Source: Escarpia spicata (taxonomy: Eukaryota; Annelida; Polychaeta; Sabellida; Siboglinidae). Taken from it: DNA of 64,000 nucleotides. The stretch is taken from assembly GCA_963995525.1 (NCBI GenBank), contig OZ023208.1:20065661-20129660 (forward strand). Reading direction: 5' to 3'. The translations under genes were made by a program, and so were the position numbers. Below the pieces are notes generated by a model. It ran no database searches and had not been told where the DNA came from. It saw nothing but the letters and a program-made list of their open reading frames with translations. Positions 36,601-45,090 of the stretch are shown here, in pieces (the stretch's first letter is position 1; each line of letters starts with the position of its first letter).

Positions 36601-36809
36601 TGTTGCATATAATAAATAATAATAAAGTCTGTCGATGTGTGATCTCTATTCAGTGGCTAATCAGTGTAGCCACAAAAAAAGTAATAATTGTAAAGTCATG
36701 TGACTTTTTCTTTGTTTACAGGTCGCAGCCAACACCCATCTTTCAGAAAGAGGAGGAAGAGGAAGACAAGGGTGATGACGAACCAGTTTGGAAGAAACAG
36801 AAACTATGA
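18693..36809 (+). CDS. WDR70: WD repeat-containing protein 70, complete, 17 exons
   Basis: Exons: 18693-18729, 21003-21086, 21565-21651, 22124-22359, 22844-22903, 23401-23534, 24097-24250, 25538-25614, 29372-29549, 30020-30119, 31059-31143, 31464-31605, 33603-33703, 33864-33943, 34197-34313, 34975-35143, 36722-36809. All have GT/AG borders; phases add up to 642 aa (human WDR70 is 654). The N-terminus holds MGFSNFGGAKTARKFDF, a family signature, then an acidic low-complexity region (EEEEEEDVIGPMPPP). The WD40 propeller starts near residue 169 (LVSGGYDYDVKFWDFAGMD) with later blades at VRVWNVNK, IQLWDRRK and LKLWDIRQ. The C-terminus ends PVWKKQKL, as in other species. WDR70 is a nuclear protein linked to H2B ubiquitination and DNA-break repair. 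Large minisatellites abut exons 7 and 11. The exon 1 start is inferred from phase and an acidic peptide, and is the least certain part. Confidence 0.96.
19483..19690 (+). mobile_element. tRNA-derived SINE (type A) in WDR70 intron 1
   Basis: The head has an RNA polymerase III A box (TGGTCGCGCGGTTAGAGTGC, from 19490) and a B box (GGTTCAAACAC, from 19534) at tRNA-like spacing. It is followed by an unrelated body ending near TAAAAGACTCCACAGAGGG. The head no longer folds as a clear tRNA, so this is a SINE rather than a tRNA gene. Confidence 0.7.
19860..20047. mobile_element. pogo/Tigger-like MITE, copy 1
   Basis: Starts CAGCAGAACCTTGCTGTAAA and ends with the inverse (GGCAAGTTTCAGCTG). The interior has repeated GGTGACC/GGTCACC motifs. 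A TA precedes the left end. It pairs with the related copy at 20715-20890. Confidence 0.7.
20715..20890. mobile_element. pogo/Tigger-like MITE, copy 2
   Basis: Starts CAGTAGAACCTCAGTATTAA after TA and ends AAGCGAGGTTTGACTG. The CAGTnnAACCTC terminus is typical of Tigger/pogo-derived MITEs. Non-coding, in WDR70 intron 1. Confidence 0.75.
21859..21985 (+). repeat. (GGGA)n microsatellite
   Basis: About 127 bp of nearly pure GGGA in WDR70 intron 3, about 140 bp before exon 4. The ORFs across it are repeat artefacts. The purine-rich strand could form a G-quadruplex or triplex. Confidence 0.97.
23545..23700 (+). repeat. Degenerate CCATGGCACCA repeats after WDR70 exon 6
   Basis: Loose repeats of CACCATGGCACCA and ACCATATGCCGTGGCAACAC start about 10 bp after the exon 6 donor (23535). 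They are too irregular to set a unit length. Confidence 0.5.
24233..24715 (+). repeat. 41-bp minisatellite built from the WDR70 exon 7 donor junction
   Basis: The motif GACATGGCCAACAC starts at 24233 (inside exon 7), then at 24274, 24315, 24356, 24397, 24438, 24479, 24520, 24561, 24602, 24643 and 24684, always exactly 41 bp apart. The first copy contains the exon end ACGAAG and the true donor GTAGGT at 24251. The 11 intronic copies keep a donor-like site, mostly AAAG+GTGGGC, some ATAG+GTAGGC. Confidence 0.97.
25861..26793. mobile_element. Non-autonomous hAT-like element in WDR70 intron 8
   Basis: The left end CAGGATTGGCACATTTCTGG matches the reverse complement of the right end, CAGGGTTGGCACGTTTTTCC. 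The flanking octamers are TGATGCTG (25853-25860) and CGATGCTG (26794-26801), 7 of 8 identical, as expected for an aged 8-bp hAT duplication. Subterminal TATTTACCGGTA-like repeats occur near both ends. No transposase ORF is seen. Confidence 0.75.
26802..29371. other. Rest of WDR70 intron 8
   Basis: Holds an imperfect inverted repeat (27061-27322), an ATTAATTA-rich tract near 28640-28680, and otherwise unrecognised DNA. Segments near 25690-25810 and 29100-29160 share GTACCGTATGTTTTG and TTGGGACA motifs, suggesting another low-copy repeat. Confidence 0.4.
27061..27322. repeat. Imperfect inverted repeat (fold-back element)
   Basis: TTGATTTCATGTTATAAG at 27061 pairs with TTATAGCATGAAATCA at 27306. 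Inside, CCACCCACTTTTAAA pairs with TTTAAAAGTGGG, and AAAACTGA with TCAGTTTT. This looks like a fold-back MITE in WDR70 intron 8. Confidence 0.55.
30579..31070 (+). repeat. 40-bp minisatellite built from the WDR70 exon 11 acceptor junction
   Basis: GATGACACA-type copies start at 30581, 30621, 30661, 30701, 30741, 30781, 30821, 30861, 30901, 30941, 30981, 31021, and finally 31061 in the real exon (which begins at 31059). Each unit holds a pyrimidine-rich tract plus CAG or TAG followed by GTGATGACACA, copying the true 3' splice site. Distal copies carry TTTGCAG, proximal ones GGTTGTAG. The copy at 30821 is preceded by TGCTG, which destroys the AG. Confidence 0.97.
32489..32623. repeat. Perfect 24-bp inverted repeat with about 87-bp spacer
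   Basis: The left arm, CCAAAGCATTTAAATAACCA plus AGCA (32489-32512), is the exact reverse complement of 32600-32623. It lies in WDR70 intron 12. It could be a MITE or a fold-back structure. Confidence 0.8.
33272..33543 (+). mobile_element. tRNA-derived SINE (type B), copy 1
   Basis: tRNA-like head with a B box (GGGTTCAAATCCTG near 33318). The body has GTATCTGGCTATA, GAACAAGTCTGCCAGGG and TTTGAGCAGTCC, and the end is ATACCGTGCTATGTAAGAA. Related copies are at 49675-49963 (+), 53008-53085 (-) and 57331-57607 (-). Its 3' end is 60 bp upstream of WDR70 exon 13. Confidence 0.8.
35195..35530 (-). mobile_element. LINE 3' fragment in WDR70 intron 16
   Basis: Minus-strand translation gives ELREEVGVKESLKKKLVRSR, LTWAGHVGR, RLRWEDCVKRDLEGLGEEW and RGEWRRLVDTAVQDQW, a C-terminal signature common in RTE-related LINE ORFs. 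It is truncated and decayed. A second fragment of the same family is at 62985-63665. Confidence 0.8.
35750..36428 (+). repeat. 34-bp minisatellite, about 20 copies, WDR70 intron 16
   Basis: The unit is TGTGGACAAATTGGTTGTGG plus TAACAGACGTAACA, repeated every 34 bp with few variants (GTGAAC, TTGTTTG, AGCATG). Long minus-strand ORFs of over 200 aa here in three frames are repeat artefacts. Confidence 0.95.
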
Positions 36810-37092
36810 CAGGGGTCAGAGTGACATTGAACAAGTTCTACAGATCGAGAAACTGCATTTATCTGCAGTGGACAGACGGCTGTCAGCAGCAGTCTGCAAC
36901 GCTTGAAACAGTACACTCTGAACAATTTCTGCATCCTGTAGTATATAGCAGTATAACAGGTTATCCATTTACTACACCGATGAACTCACAGGTTACTGGA
37001 AACTGCATATCTGTGTGAGTAAACTGTGCCTAAAAACCACATTAAAGAACTTGTTTTAGTTTTTGCAGCAACAAAGTATGTGTAACAGGTGT

Positions 37093-37098
37093 TTTATT
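37093..37098 (-). terminator. Candidate polyadenylation signal of ALG2
   Basis: AATAAA on the minus strand, 413 bp after the ALG2 stop, five bases from the plus-strand WDR70 signal. I saw no nearer AATAAA for ALG2. Confidence 0.45.
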
Positions 37099-37103
37099 TT
37101 AAT

Positions 37104-37109
37104 AATAAA
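37104..37109 (+). terminator. Polyadenylation signal of WDR70
   Basis: AATAAA about 295 bp after the WDR70 stop codon. A second AATAAA near 37271 is an alternative. Confidence 0.6.
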
Positions 37110-37510
37110 TATTTATATGTTGAACAAAGCAAGTAATGCATGGTGATATTAAATAATTCCACATGCTATCTCACGAACATGAGCTGTAAATGATCATGAT
37201 GTGAACAATTATCAGTAAAATATGTTGCACCCCTGTTACCTACCCCCTACCCACCACCTTTTGCTGTTCAAAATAAACAGTCAAGGAACCCTTCTCACAA
37301 ACATCCACTTCTCTCTGGATTTTCTAAAACTAAGACTTATCATGAAATGATCCAACATTATAGTTTTACCATGATGTACACCAATATTCCATTTCCACGC
37401 CCAGCCAAACATCTACGAGTGGGATTTAAACAACCAAATCCTACCTGCCAGTCTCTATGTGACAAAGTGAACCAAACCTGAGTAGATCCATACACTAAGA
37501 GACTATTTCA

Positions 37511-40291
37511 TCACTGACACAGCCCCAGCACAGTACTATTCAACTCCTTTGTGAACGTTTCAAATGAGAACTTCTCTATAACCCGTTGTCGCCCAGCTTT
37601 CCCCAGTTTCGCTCCGAGTTTTGGGTCGATGATGAACTTCTCCATGGCCTCTGCGAAGCTGTCTGCCTCTGGACTGCACAGATAGCCTGTGTGTCCATCG
37701 AGGACTGTCTCCAGTGGACCACCGCTGCGCACGGCAACCACCGGACACTGCAGGTACATGGCTTCAACAGGGACAATGCCAAAGTGTTCTCTGTCAGGTG
37801 TGTACAGTAGACATGTACTGTGGTGTAGTAGGGTTCGTTTCTCCCCGTCAGTGAATGACCGCATGAAGGACACATGTGCCTGGACCTTGAGCGAGTCCAC
37901 CAGCATCCGCAGCTCCAGGTAGTGTTCCTTGTTTTCCATCACACGGTCATCGTAGCCACCCGCGATGATCAGTTGTACACCATCCAAACCGCCAAGTCTC
38001 CCCTTCAGCTTGGCTGCATGCGAAACAAACAGTAATGAAGTGTTATGTACCACTAGTGTCCACCAAATATAGGTGCTCAGGATCTCGCCATTAGGTCAGT
38101 CGGTTGAGTCTACAATTTCACTGATGATTTTAAAATAGTCAAATTAACAATTATAAAACGTTACTGTAAATAAAATAATAAGAGTAAAACAAACAGTAAT
38201 GAAGTGTTATGTACCACTAGTGTCCACCAAATATAGGTGCTCAGGATCTCGCCATTAGGTCAGTCGGTTGAGTCTACAATTTCACTGATGATTTTAAAAT
38301 AGTCAAATTAACAATTATAAAACGTTACTGTAAATAAAATAATAAGAGTAATGTTCAAAAGATCACTAGTAAAAGTATCGCATAATCGTTATAACAACTT
38401 TTTTCTAGAAATCTATAACTAGCATATAATAACTATTACCCTGGGTATAACAATAATATAATTTTGTAAAATCATATTCATAAATAGTATAAAATCAGTA
38501 TCATAAAATGTTCACTCATTTTTACAGATATTTATGAAAGAACATAATTAGTATGTTCAGAAGTCAATTCTCAGTAGCAAATGTCCAAGAAATTTAAATG
38601 TTCAGGAAATGTTGGACACAGGACAGCAGCTCCACACAGACTGTCCTGTGTTATTCATCTGATTATGAAACAATTTATAGAATGGATGGGATAAATGGAA
38701 ATAATAAATCTAGCAATATGATTCCAACATCACACAGTGAAACGCAGTAAACTTTGAGCATGCTATTACACTGGAATCTTATTCAAAGTCTGGCCACCCA
38801 TGTCCCCAATGTTTGTGTGTAGATTATACGTAGTAAATTAGTGTTTAGAAATTCCTTGCCCACGAAATGATGTCCAAGTGACAAGACAAGGTTTCTGGAT
38901 TATCAAGGTTCGGAGTAAACAGTTCCACTGTATACATACCGGTATTAGCTTAGTTATCTTTACTGCAACAGTACTTGTTTGCTACTGTTCTCTAAAGCCA
39001 CATTTATCTCAATATGAACAATTTCTTGAGTTAAATTAAAATGATTCAAACTACTGTACCTGGCAGTTATTGTAAAGATTGACTGGTCTTAGTACATTAA
39101 GCCAGATGCCATAATTGGTACCTAGTACTATCCACAACATTGCCATATCCAATAACTTCCTCAACGACAAACCATTCAATTTAAACACCATTTCGCCTAC
39201 TTACCAAGTGCATGTAACGCTAATGGGAGATTCTTTTTCCTTTCGTATCTATTAATGGACAGGAAGATAGTGTTAATGTTTGCTGTAGTTGCCAGGACGT
39301 TGTCTGGTAGCTGGTTGTCAGCTGGCTGGTCTAGGGCTGTGAAGTTGGGTATTGGATAGACAACCTGTGGTTTGATATCTTGTAAGGATCTGAAGGTCTC
39401 ATGAAAGATGTCGGCTAAAATAAAAACAATACTCAAGTCAATACCTAATCAAATGGTTTGAACAGTAAAGCATGCACTAAATTTTTTTGCCACCATCATT
39501 TGATTTTTCTGTAACAAACTGGACGTTATTTATAGTCCAATTGCACAGGATGAGTTTTTATTATTAAACAATTTTTAATGCGCCATGTATCCAGCGCCAC
39601 AACCATCAAGAAAGTACAGACTTTTATCAACAAATCAACAACTGTCTAAGAAGAATCCTCCAGATACATTGTTTCTCTTCCAAAAGTCACAGGCAAAGAA
39701 ATTCCGAGAGCAGGCGGGCTTGAACCCCCAACCTCTCAATTGACAGTCAACACTCTACCGCCAAGCTATTGTACAGCATACCCACACAACTTTACCTGTA
39801 AATTTACTGTTGACGAGAACAATGTGGGCCATCCCTGTTGTCAACTCCTCGAGCCAGTCTATTGGCGCTCGGTATAGACGCTTCAGGAAGCTGCGCCGCT
39901 GTGTTAATAACATGTCCGGGAAATGGCAATAGAAGAGCACTTTAGCCCTTCCAACGCGCAACACGGGTATACAGGCGGATATCTGGTCGCAGAACACCAC
40001 GTCATATTTGATACGGCTGAAAAACACGAGGTAAATGGCGGCGTAGATCATCCGTATGTAGGCACACAGCGCGTAGAAACGACCGAGAATGCTGCGAGGA
40101 AGCCAGTCTCCGACCGCTGTCACTTTCACGGTCCCGTCGCGTGTTTCCGGGAAACAGTGATCAGGGTCGTGATGGGCTGTCACAAATTCTACGCTGTGAC
40201 CACTGGACTTAAGTGCTAGGGCGGCGTCTATGACTGCCCGCTCGGCGCCACCAATCCCCAGATCAGGATGCAGAAAAACAACACAAACCAT
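37511..40291 (-). CDS. ALG2: ALG2, alpha-1,3/1,6-mannosyltransferase, complete, 3 exons
   Basis: Exons in transcript order: 40291-39796, 39414-39205, 38013-37511; 402 aa (human ALG2 is 416). ALG2 is a GT4-family GT-B enzyme at the cytosolic face of the ER. It adds the second and third mannose to Man1GlcNAc2-PP-dolichol for N-glycosylation. Visible signatures: [19 protein letters not shown] at the N-terminus, [59 protein letters not shown], and the GT4 E-x7-E motif [11 protein letters not shown] followed by SGGPLETV. The start used is the Met just before [11 protein letters not shown]; the frame stays open 72 codons further upstream to 40507, but that part has no family similarity. Convergent with WDR70. 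Intron 2 carries a perfect tandem duplication and intron 1 a SINE. Confidence 0.95.
38023..38350. repeat. Perfect 164-bp tandem duplication in ALG2 intron 2
   Basis: 38023-38186 and 38187-38350 look identical base for base. Copy 1 begins 10 bp from the exon 3 boundary, so the pyrimidine tract and any branch point on the minus strand are duplicated too. Confidence 0.95.
39570..39776 (-). mobile_element. tRNA-derived SINE in ALG2 intron 1
   Basis: On the minus strand: A box TAGCTTGGCGGTAGAGTG (39769-39752), B box GGGTTCAAGCCCGC (about 39727-39714), then a body with TCTTCTTAGACAG and ending in an A-rich tract near 39570. The head begins only about 20 bp from the exon 1 donor (39795). Confidence 0.75.
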
Positions 40292-41420
40292 CTTGCGTTG
40301 ACACCTCGACACAGTCCGGATGTATTTTGATTCAGTCACTTGTCCGTCTCCAGTAAAATTTGCGAAGAGTACTGCAGGTGGCGCCACGTTACGGTTGTTA
40401 CTGTTTGACAGGAACCTGTCCACCGCGTGGAGCCACGGCGGCGCGCAGTTGCCAATTTTAGCATTGGTCAATGCGATTGGATCATAGAAGACAGGATAGA
40501 AATTCATATTAAAGTTCTATACATATGTGATTTGGTATATAAACTGTCCATGGAATTCATAGGGTTTCACGTGCATGTGCATATGCAGAGTCAGTTTTTT
40601 CACGTGTGTCAAGTTCTATATTGAGATGATCGATATGAATAGGATGGTAATTAATTGGAAGATTCCGTGACTATGCTTTGCTTTACGCTTTGGTAACTGA
40701 CGTAATAATCTTTTGGTTGTTGGATCAGGTACAATGTAGGCCCTATATGAAAGTGGCATGTATTTGTCACCTTTCACGTGTCTAACCCTTGCGTAGTATC
40801 CCTAACAATAGAATAATGATCTTAAAAAAAATATAACGTTGTGCCTGTGTACGGCACGTTGATTATTGTTGAGATAACCGAGGTGAATATAGATGGCGAA
40901 TGGACGCTGATAATATTCTCGCCGTTGTCAATGTGATGTTTTGCGTCTTGAAAGACGAAGATGAAGTCTAAGTTAGCTATGCATATGATGGCGCCTTTAT
41001 GCTTTAGCATCTAACTTTCACACTAATCTACTGTTGCTATGAGTTATTGATTGTTCTATATGTGTAGGTGAAGAACAACACTGGGCCAAAAATGGATGAC
41101 ATGGACACCAAAAGCAAAAGTGCAAAACACAAAAAGTGCTTAAAATAAATGAAAAACTGTCTTAGACGGTAGCCAAGATACATCTACATGACATCTAAAA
41201 TTAAAGAAGAATATAAGATCTCTTTACTCACTGTTATGTGGCGCAATGCCATGTTAAGTTCATGATGTAAGTTACGTGGTGTCTTTTAACTTAAATATGA
41301 GAGAACGTGAAATCCTTCAGAAATCAAAATTTGCTTGACTGATGTTTGCTAGTACCTCATCAGAATCCAACCAAAAGACTTTTAACATGTTAAGATTGGT
41401 CAGAGCACTCTGGACCTGAA
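40292..41420. other. ALG2 upstream region
   Basis: Between the ALG2 start and the protease ORF region. A CpG-containing stretch at 40300-40450 could be 5' UTR or promoter. Nothing coding is recognised. Confidence 0.4.
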
Positions 41421-41674
41421 ATGGTGGACACTGTCACTAACGTTATGCACCATGCACAACCAACATTTTTTTCAAACAATAATAAACAGGCAGAATATTT
41501 TGTGTTTCTCTTCTTTCTTTATGGGCCTAAGATACAGCACACAACTGCTCCCGATTCCAGTAAGTTGTTGGATTTGACAGCAGACAGCCAGATTAACAGG
41601 TCTATAGCAGAACATAACTGTTTACAAGATGTCAGTTTAGCAGATCAGCCAGACACGCCCGTCATCCCCGTGAA

Positions 41675-42652
41675 ATGTTCAACTCCCCTGTAACATTTGA
41701 CACGGTAACAAACGGTTTGCTTAGTGATCTTGACGCATCTCCCCCACATATCATACATATGCTAACTCCGGTTAACATGATGGGTAAGAAGATTGCACGG
41801 GGAAGAAAGAGGCTTAGTCTTAGGAAGCCAAAGAAATTGATAGATGATGAGCATGATGCAGATATTAAAGATGTTCATTGTCAGATTAATCAGGCTAGCA
41901 GTGATAAATCAGACACTGAGCAGACTAACAATCAACGCAGGTGTTGGGTTCCCACACGTCATCTGTCATTTCAAGATAAATACACTATTCAGAGTGGGAA
42001 ATGGTTGGATGATATAATAATCGATGCAGCACATGATATGAAGCGTGAGCAGTTCCTCGCAATAAATGGCATGCAACATTGTACCTTCGCCCCACAGTTC
42101 AGTGACAAGAGACAGCACTGGGAGATACCCAAGAAATCCTTTCAGCATACTCCAGCACCTTCTGTCCAGGTCCACTACACTGGACATTCTCACTGGGTTA
42201 CTTCATTTCAGAGAGCCGGAGACAGTCGTGTGTTTTTGCTTGATAGTCTTTTTTCAGGTTACACGGAGTTATCAGCCTCACTTCAGATACAGCTGGCCCT
42301 GATCTATGGATCTACTGATGGGCAGCTGGTGATACTGGTTCCTTCTCTCAGCGCACAGGTAATGGGATCTGACTGCGGCCTGCACGCCATCGCCAACATG
42401 TTTGAATTCTGCCAGGGTGGTTTTGATAATGTTCCAGAAGAAAAGCTGACGTGGGAATTAAAACAAGACGATTTGCGGAGTCATCTAATCAGTTGTTTCA
42501 GCAGTGGTAATTTCTCTATTTCCCCCCACAGAGATAAGAAGGTTCCAACAGAAACAAAGACAACATCATATGTAATACTATATATTTACTATATATATAT
42601 ATATATGACTATATATTTACTATATATATATATATATAGTAAATATAGTTAG
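41675..42652 (+). CDS. Ulp1/C48-like cysteine protease domain ORF, probably transposon-derived
   Basis: 325 codons. The C48 catalytic pattern is present: His173 (GHSHWVTSF), Asp190 (VFLLDSL), Gln228 and Cys234 (Q-x5-C in QVMGSDCGLHAIA). GKWLDDIIIDAAHDM with a following NGMQ is typical of Ulp1-like domains found in eukaryotic DNA transposons and in expanded families of marine invertebrates. The N-terminal 90 residues are basic and low in complexity. An overlapping upstream frame (41421-41693) may be the missing N-terminus, offset by a frameshift near 41685. The last 30 codons run into an AT microsatellite (YIYYIYIYM), so the natural end is lost. I take it as a decaying or partial gene; a single-exon cellular gene is possible but less likely. 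Confidence 0.6.
   Translation: MFNSPVTFDTVTNGLLSDLDASPPHIIHMLTPVNMMGKKIARGRKRLSLRKPKKLIDDEHDADIKDVHCQINQASSDKSDTEQTNNQRRCWVPTRHLSFQDKYTIQSGKWLDDIIIDAAHDMKREQFLAINGMQHCTFAPQFSDKRQHWEIPKKSFQHTPAPSVQVHYTGHSHWVTSFQRAGDSRVFLLDSLFSGYTELSASLQIQLALIYGSTDGQLVILVPSLSAQVMGSDCGLHAIANMFEFCQGGFDNVPEEKLTWELKQDDLRSHLISCFSSGNFSISPHRDKKVPTETKTTSYVILYIYYIYIYMTIYLLYIYIYSKYS
42571..42650. repeat. AT microsatellite and palindrome
   Basis: Two TATATATTTAC plus (TA)n blocks. The second is followed by its mirror, GTAAATATAG, forming a long AT hairpin centred near 42629. It supplies the artificial end of the protease ORF. Confidence 0.85.
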
Positions 42653-42749
42653 CAGATATGTACCACTGGTACATGACATTACACACAAGCACGCACATCA
42701 CACACACGACTGTGTTCAATAGATGGAACAGCCAAAACAAAGCTGTCAT

Positions 42750-43140
42750 CGTCCGCCATCTTAATTCCATCTTCGATAGACGTTCCGCGACGTTTCACCG
42801 CACATGAATATACATTATTTTAGATATTATGACTTTATATTGATGGACATGTTATATTATATGAATAGTTAACTACGTGCGAAGTGTCAGTCTCATGCGA
42901 AGCACACACCGAATGGTAGATGACCTTAAAAATCCGTTCCATCGACGTTCCGCAACGTTCCATCGACGTTCCATCACATATAAATATACATTAATGTAGA
43001 TAGTATGCCTTCATGTTTAAGGACATGTCATATTATATCAATATTTAACTATGTGTGAAATATAAGTCCCAGGCGAAGCATACAACGAATGGTAGATGAT
43101 TTTTAAAATCCGTTCCGGAATCGTTCCGGAAACGTTCCGG
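42750..43140 (+). repeat. Two-copy satellite-like repeat, about 180 bp, with CGTTCC clusters
   Basis: GAATGGTAGATGA occurs near 42912 and 43091, and the ATAAATATACATTA-type segment is repeated at the same distance. Each unit boundary carries runs of CGTTCC: CGACGTTCCGCAACGTTCC in the middle, then CGTTCCGGAA variants at the end. Confidence 0.7.
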
Positions 43141-43817
43141 GGAATACAGAGGCCCACAAATATTATCACCAGGAACTGTCCACAAAGAAGCTGGCTATGG
43201 AGTAAATATAACGTAAGTTATTTGGCCCAGTATTGTGCGACTTCGCATGTCTCAAATAATATATGGTAATGTGTCGCTGCCCACGCAAATGCCGCACCAG
43301 GCACAACACGGGAAACTGACTGTATGTGTTAATTTGAACGTTGGTAGGTTGTGTAGAACACAATGCGTCAGGGATATTACGGTATTATTGCCGAAAAAGA
43401 TGCGAGCAAATAACTAAGCCTCACTGAAACGTAATACACGCGTTTGCTATTTAAAAAAGGCTCTAGCGAATCCGGCAGCGAGGGAATATCCACTAATGCA
43501 GGCAGTTTTCTTGCGAAAGATCAGCCGCGTGGTTTATTTAAACCTCCAGAAAGGCCATGCTGTATTTTGAGCCCACATTTTCAAGAAGTATAGGCCTATA
43601 TTATCCAAGTAAATTTGCCATAGCGCTCAGTGGCGCGTTTGGCATCGTCGTAGACCAAAATGATTATCGACTTAATCAATCTAAGTCCCACCTAGGTCTA
43701 GGCACCTACTTGTAGGCCCATTGGCGTTTTTATTAATAAAAAGGTTACAGCACTTAATACAATGTTTGTTGCGCTTAAAATCATAAAAATGAATCCAATG
43801 GCCCACGTTGTAAACAT
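43141..43817. other. Intergenic, nothing recognised
   Basis: No gene or repeat family recognised. Short ORFs only. Confidence 0.4.
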
Positions 43818-43840
43818 CTCTGTGTGTGTGCGTGTGTGCG

Positions 43841-43872
<32 letters not shown>

Positions 43873-43970
43873 TGTGTGTGTGCGTGCATGCGTGTGTGTG
43901 CGTGCGTGCGTGCCTGTATGTGTTTGCGTGCGGGAGAGCGTTAGTGCGTACGCACGTGCGTGAGTGCGTC
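43818..43970 (+). repeat. GT/GTGC microsatellite
   Basis: Mixed (GT)n and (GCGT)n. Cys/Val- and His/Thr-rich ORFs across it are artefacts. Confidence 0.95.
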
Positions 43971-44862
43971 ATTCACATTGAAACATCGTATCATTAGAAA
44001 TGTAAACACATTGTTTACCGTCGTCCACTTTGAAGCTACATATTGACTATCGACTTGAGGCAAGGTGACATAATTAGGCCCTACGTGTTAAAATGCAAGA
44101 CACAGAATAGCTCTGATTCACGAGAACTCCACAATTAGCTCAGCTAATCGATGAAGCCAATCTGGCGAGCCAATAATCATGAGTATTACAACAGGCGCAG
44201 CCAACGCCAGTTTTGGGCTCTGGGTTGGGTCCTTTTGCTGGAACTTGCAGCGGCTATATGAGTTTTGGCTGGCTTACGACCCACCGCGTCCATCTTCGGA
44301 AGCTGGGGGTGAGGACCAAGGTGATGTCTGCGTGCATTTTGGGCGCAACATATACTCAGTATATAGTAGCACTACATACACAGCATATTTATGGTTTCGT
44401 GCTCCTCGGTTCCGACTCATAGGCTAACCTTGTGTCTGTACTGTTATACCCTCGGCTCCCGATGAGACATGTATCGAATGCTACCCGGGGGTAACTTAAG
44501 TAACCCTTTCGGTCCGGAACACGTGCACTTCCACTGTCCGTCATTTCGAGTAGAATTGGCGACAAGGAGACTTACCACGTTGTTGTAGCTCCGTGAGCGT
44601 ACTGTCGAATCGAGGTGATATTATGTTTAATTGTTAGCAAGAAAAATCATGAACAAGACTTCTTCATTGCGTTAAGTCTGCACTACTGTAGGCTATCAGA
44701 TACAGAGGCTGTGAACCAGCACGGGGACTGGATGTAAGTTCATCTTCCCAACTATCAACAACACTCATTGTCAAACTCTCTATACAAACATTGAAACCAT
44801 GTAATCTACTTGGCATGTTTTTTTCTACGTCGACCTCTACTCACGATGAACAATTGCCACAT
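43971..44862. other. Intergenic, no recognised gene
   Basis: Moderately CpG-rich around 44100-44700. An ORF at 44179-44427 shows no recognisable family and no convincing splice context. Confidence 0.35.
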
Positions 44863-45090
44863 TGTTTCGTTCGTTCGTTCGTTCGTTCGGTCGTTCGTTC
44901 GTTAGTTCGTTCGTTCATTCGTTGGTTCGATCGTTCGATCGTTCGGTCGGTCGTTCACTCGTTCGTTCGTTCTTTCGTTCGGTCGGTCGTTCACTCGTTC
45001 GTTCGTTCGTTCTTTCGTTCGGTCGGTCGTTCACTCGTTCGTTCGTTCTTTCGTTCGTTCGCATGCTCGTTCGTTCGGTTGACCATTCGT
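44863..45090 (+). repeat. (TTCG)n microsatellite
   Basis: About 228 bp of TTCG with GGTCGG and CACTCG interruptions that themselves repeat every 50-60 bp. Arg/Ser/Phe-rich ORFs are artefacts. Confidence 0.95.

Noticed and set aside
44179..44427. Possible first exon of an unknown gene
   Set aside because: No recognisable domain, no matching downstream exon, and codon use not clearly coding.
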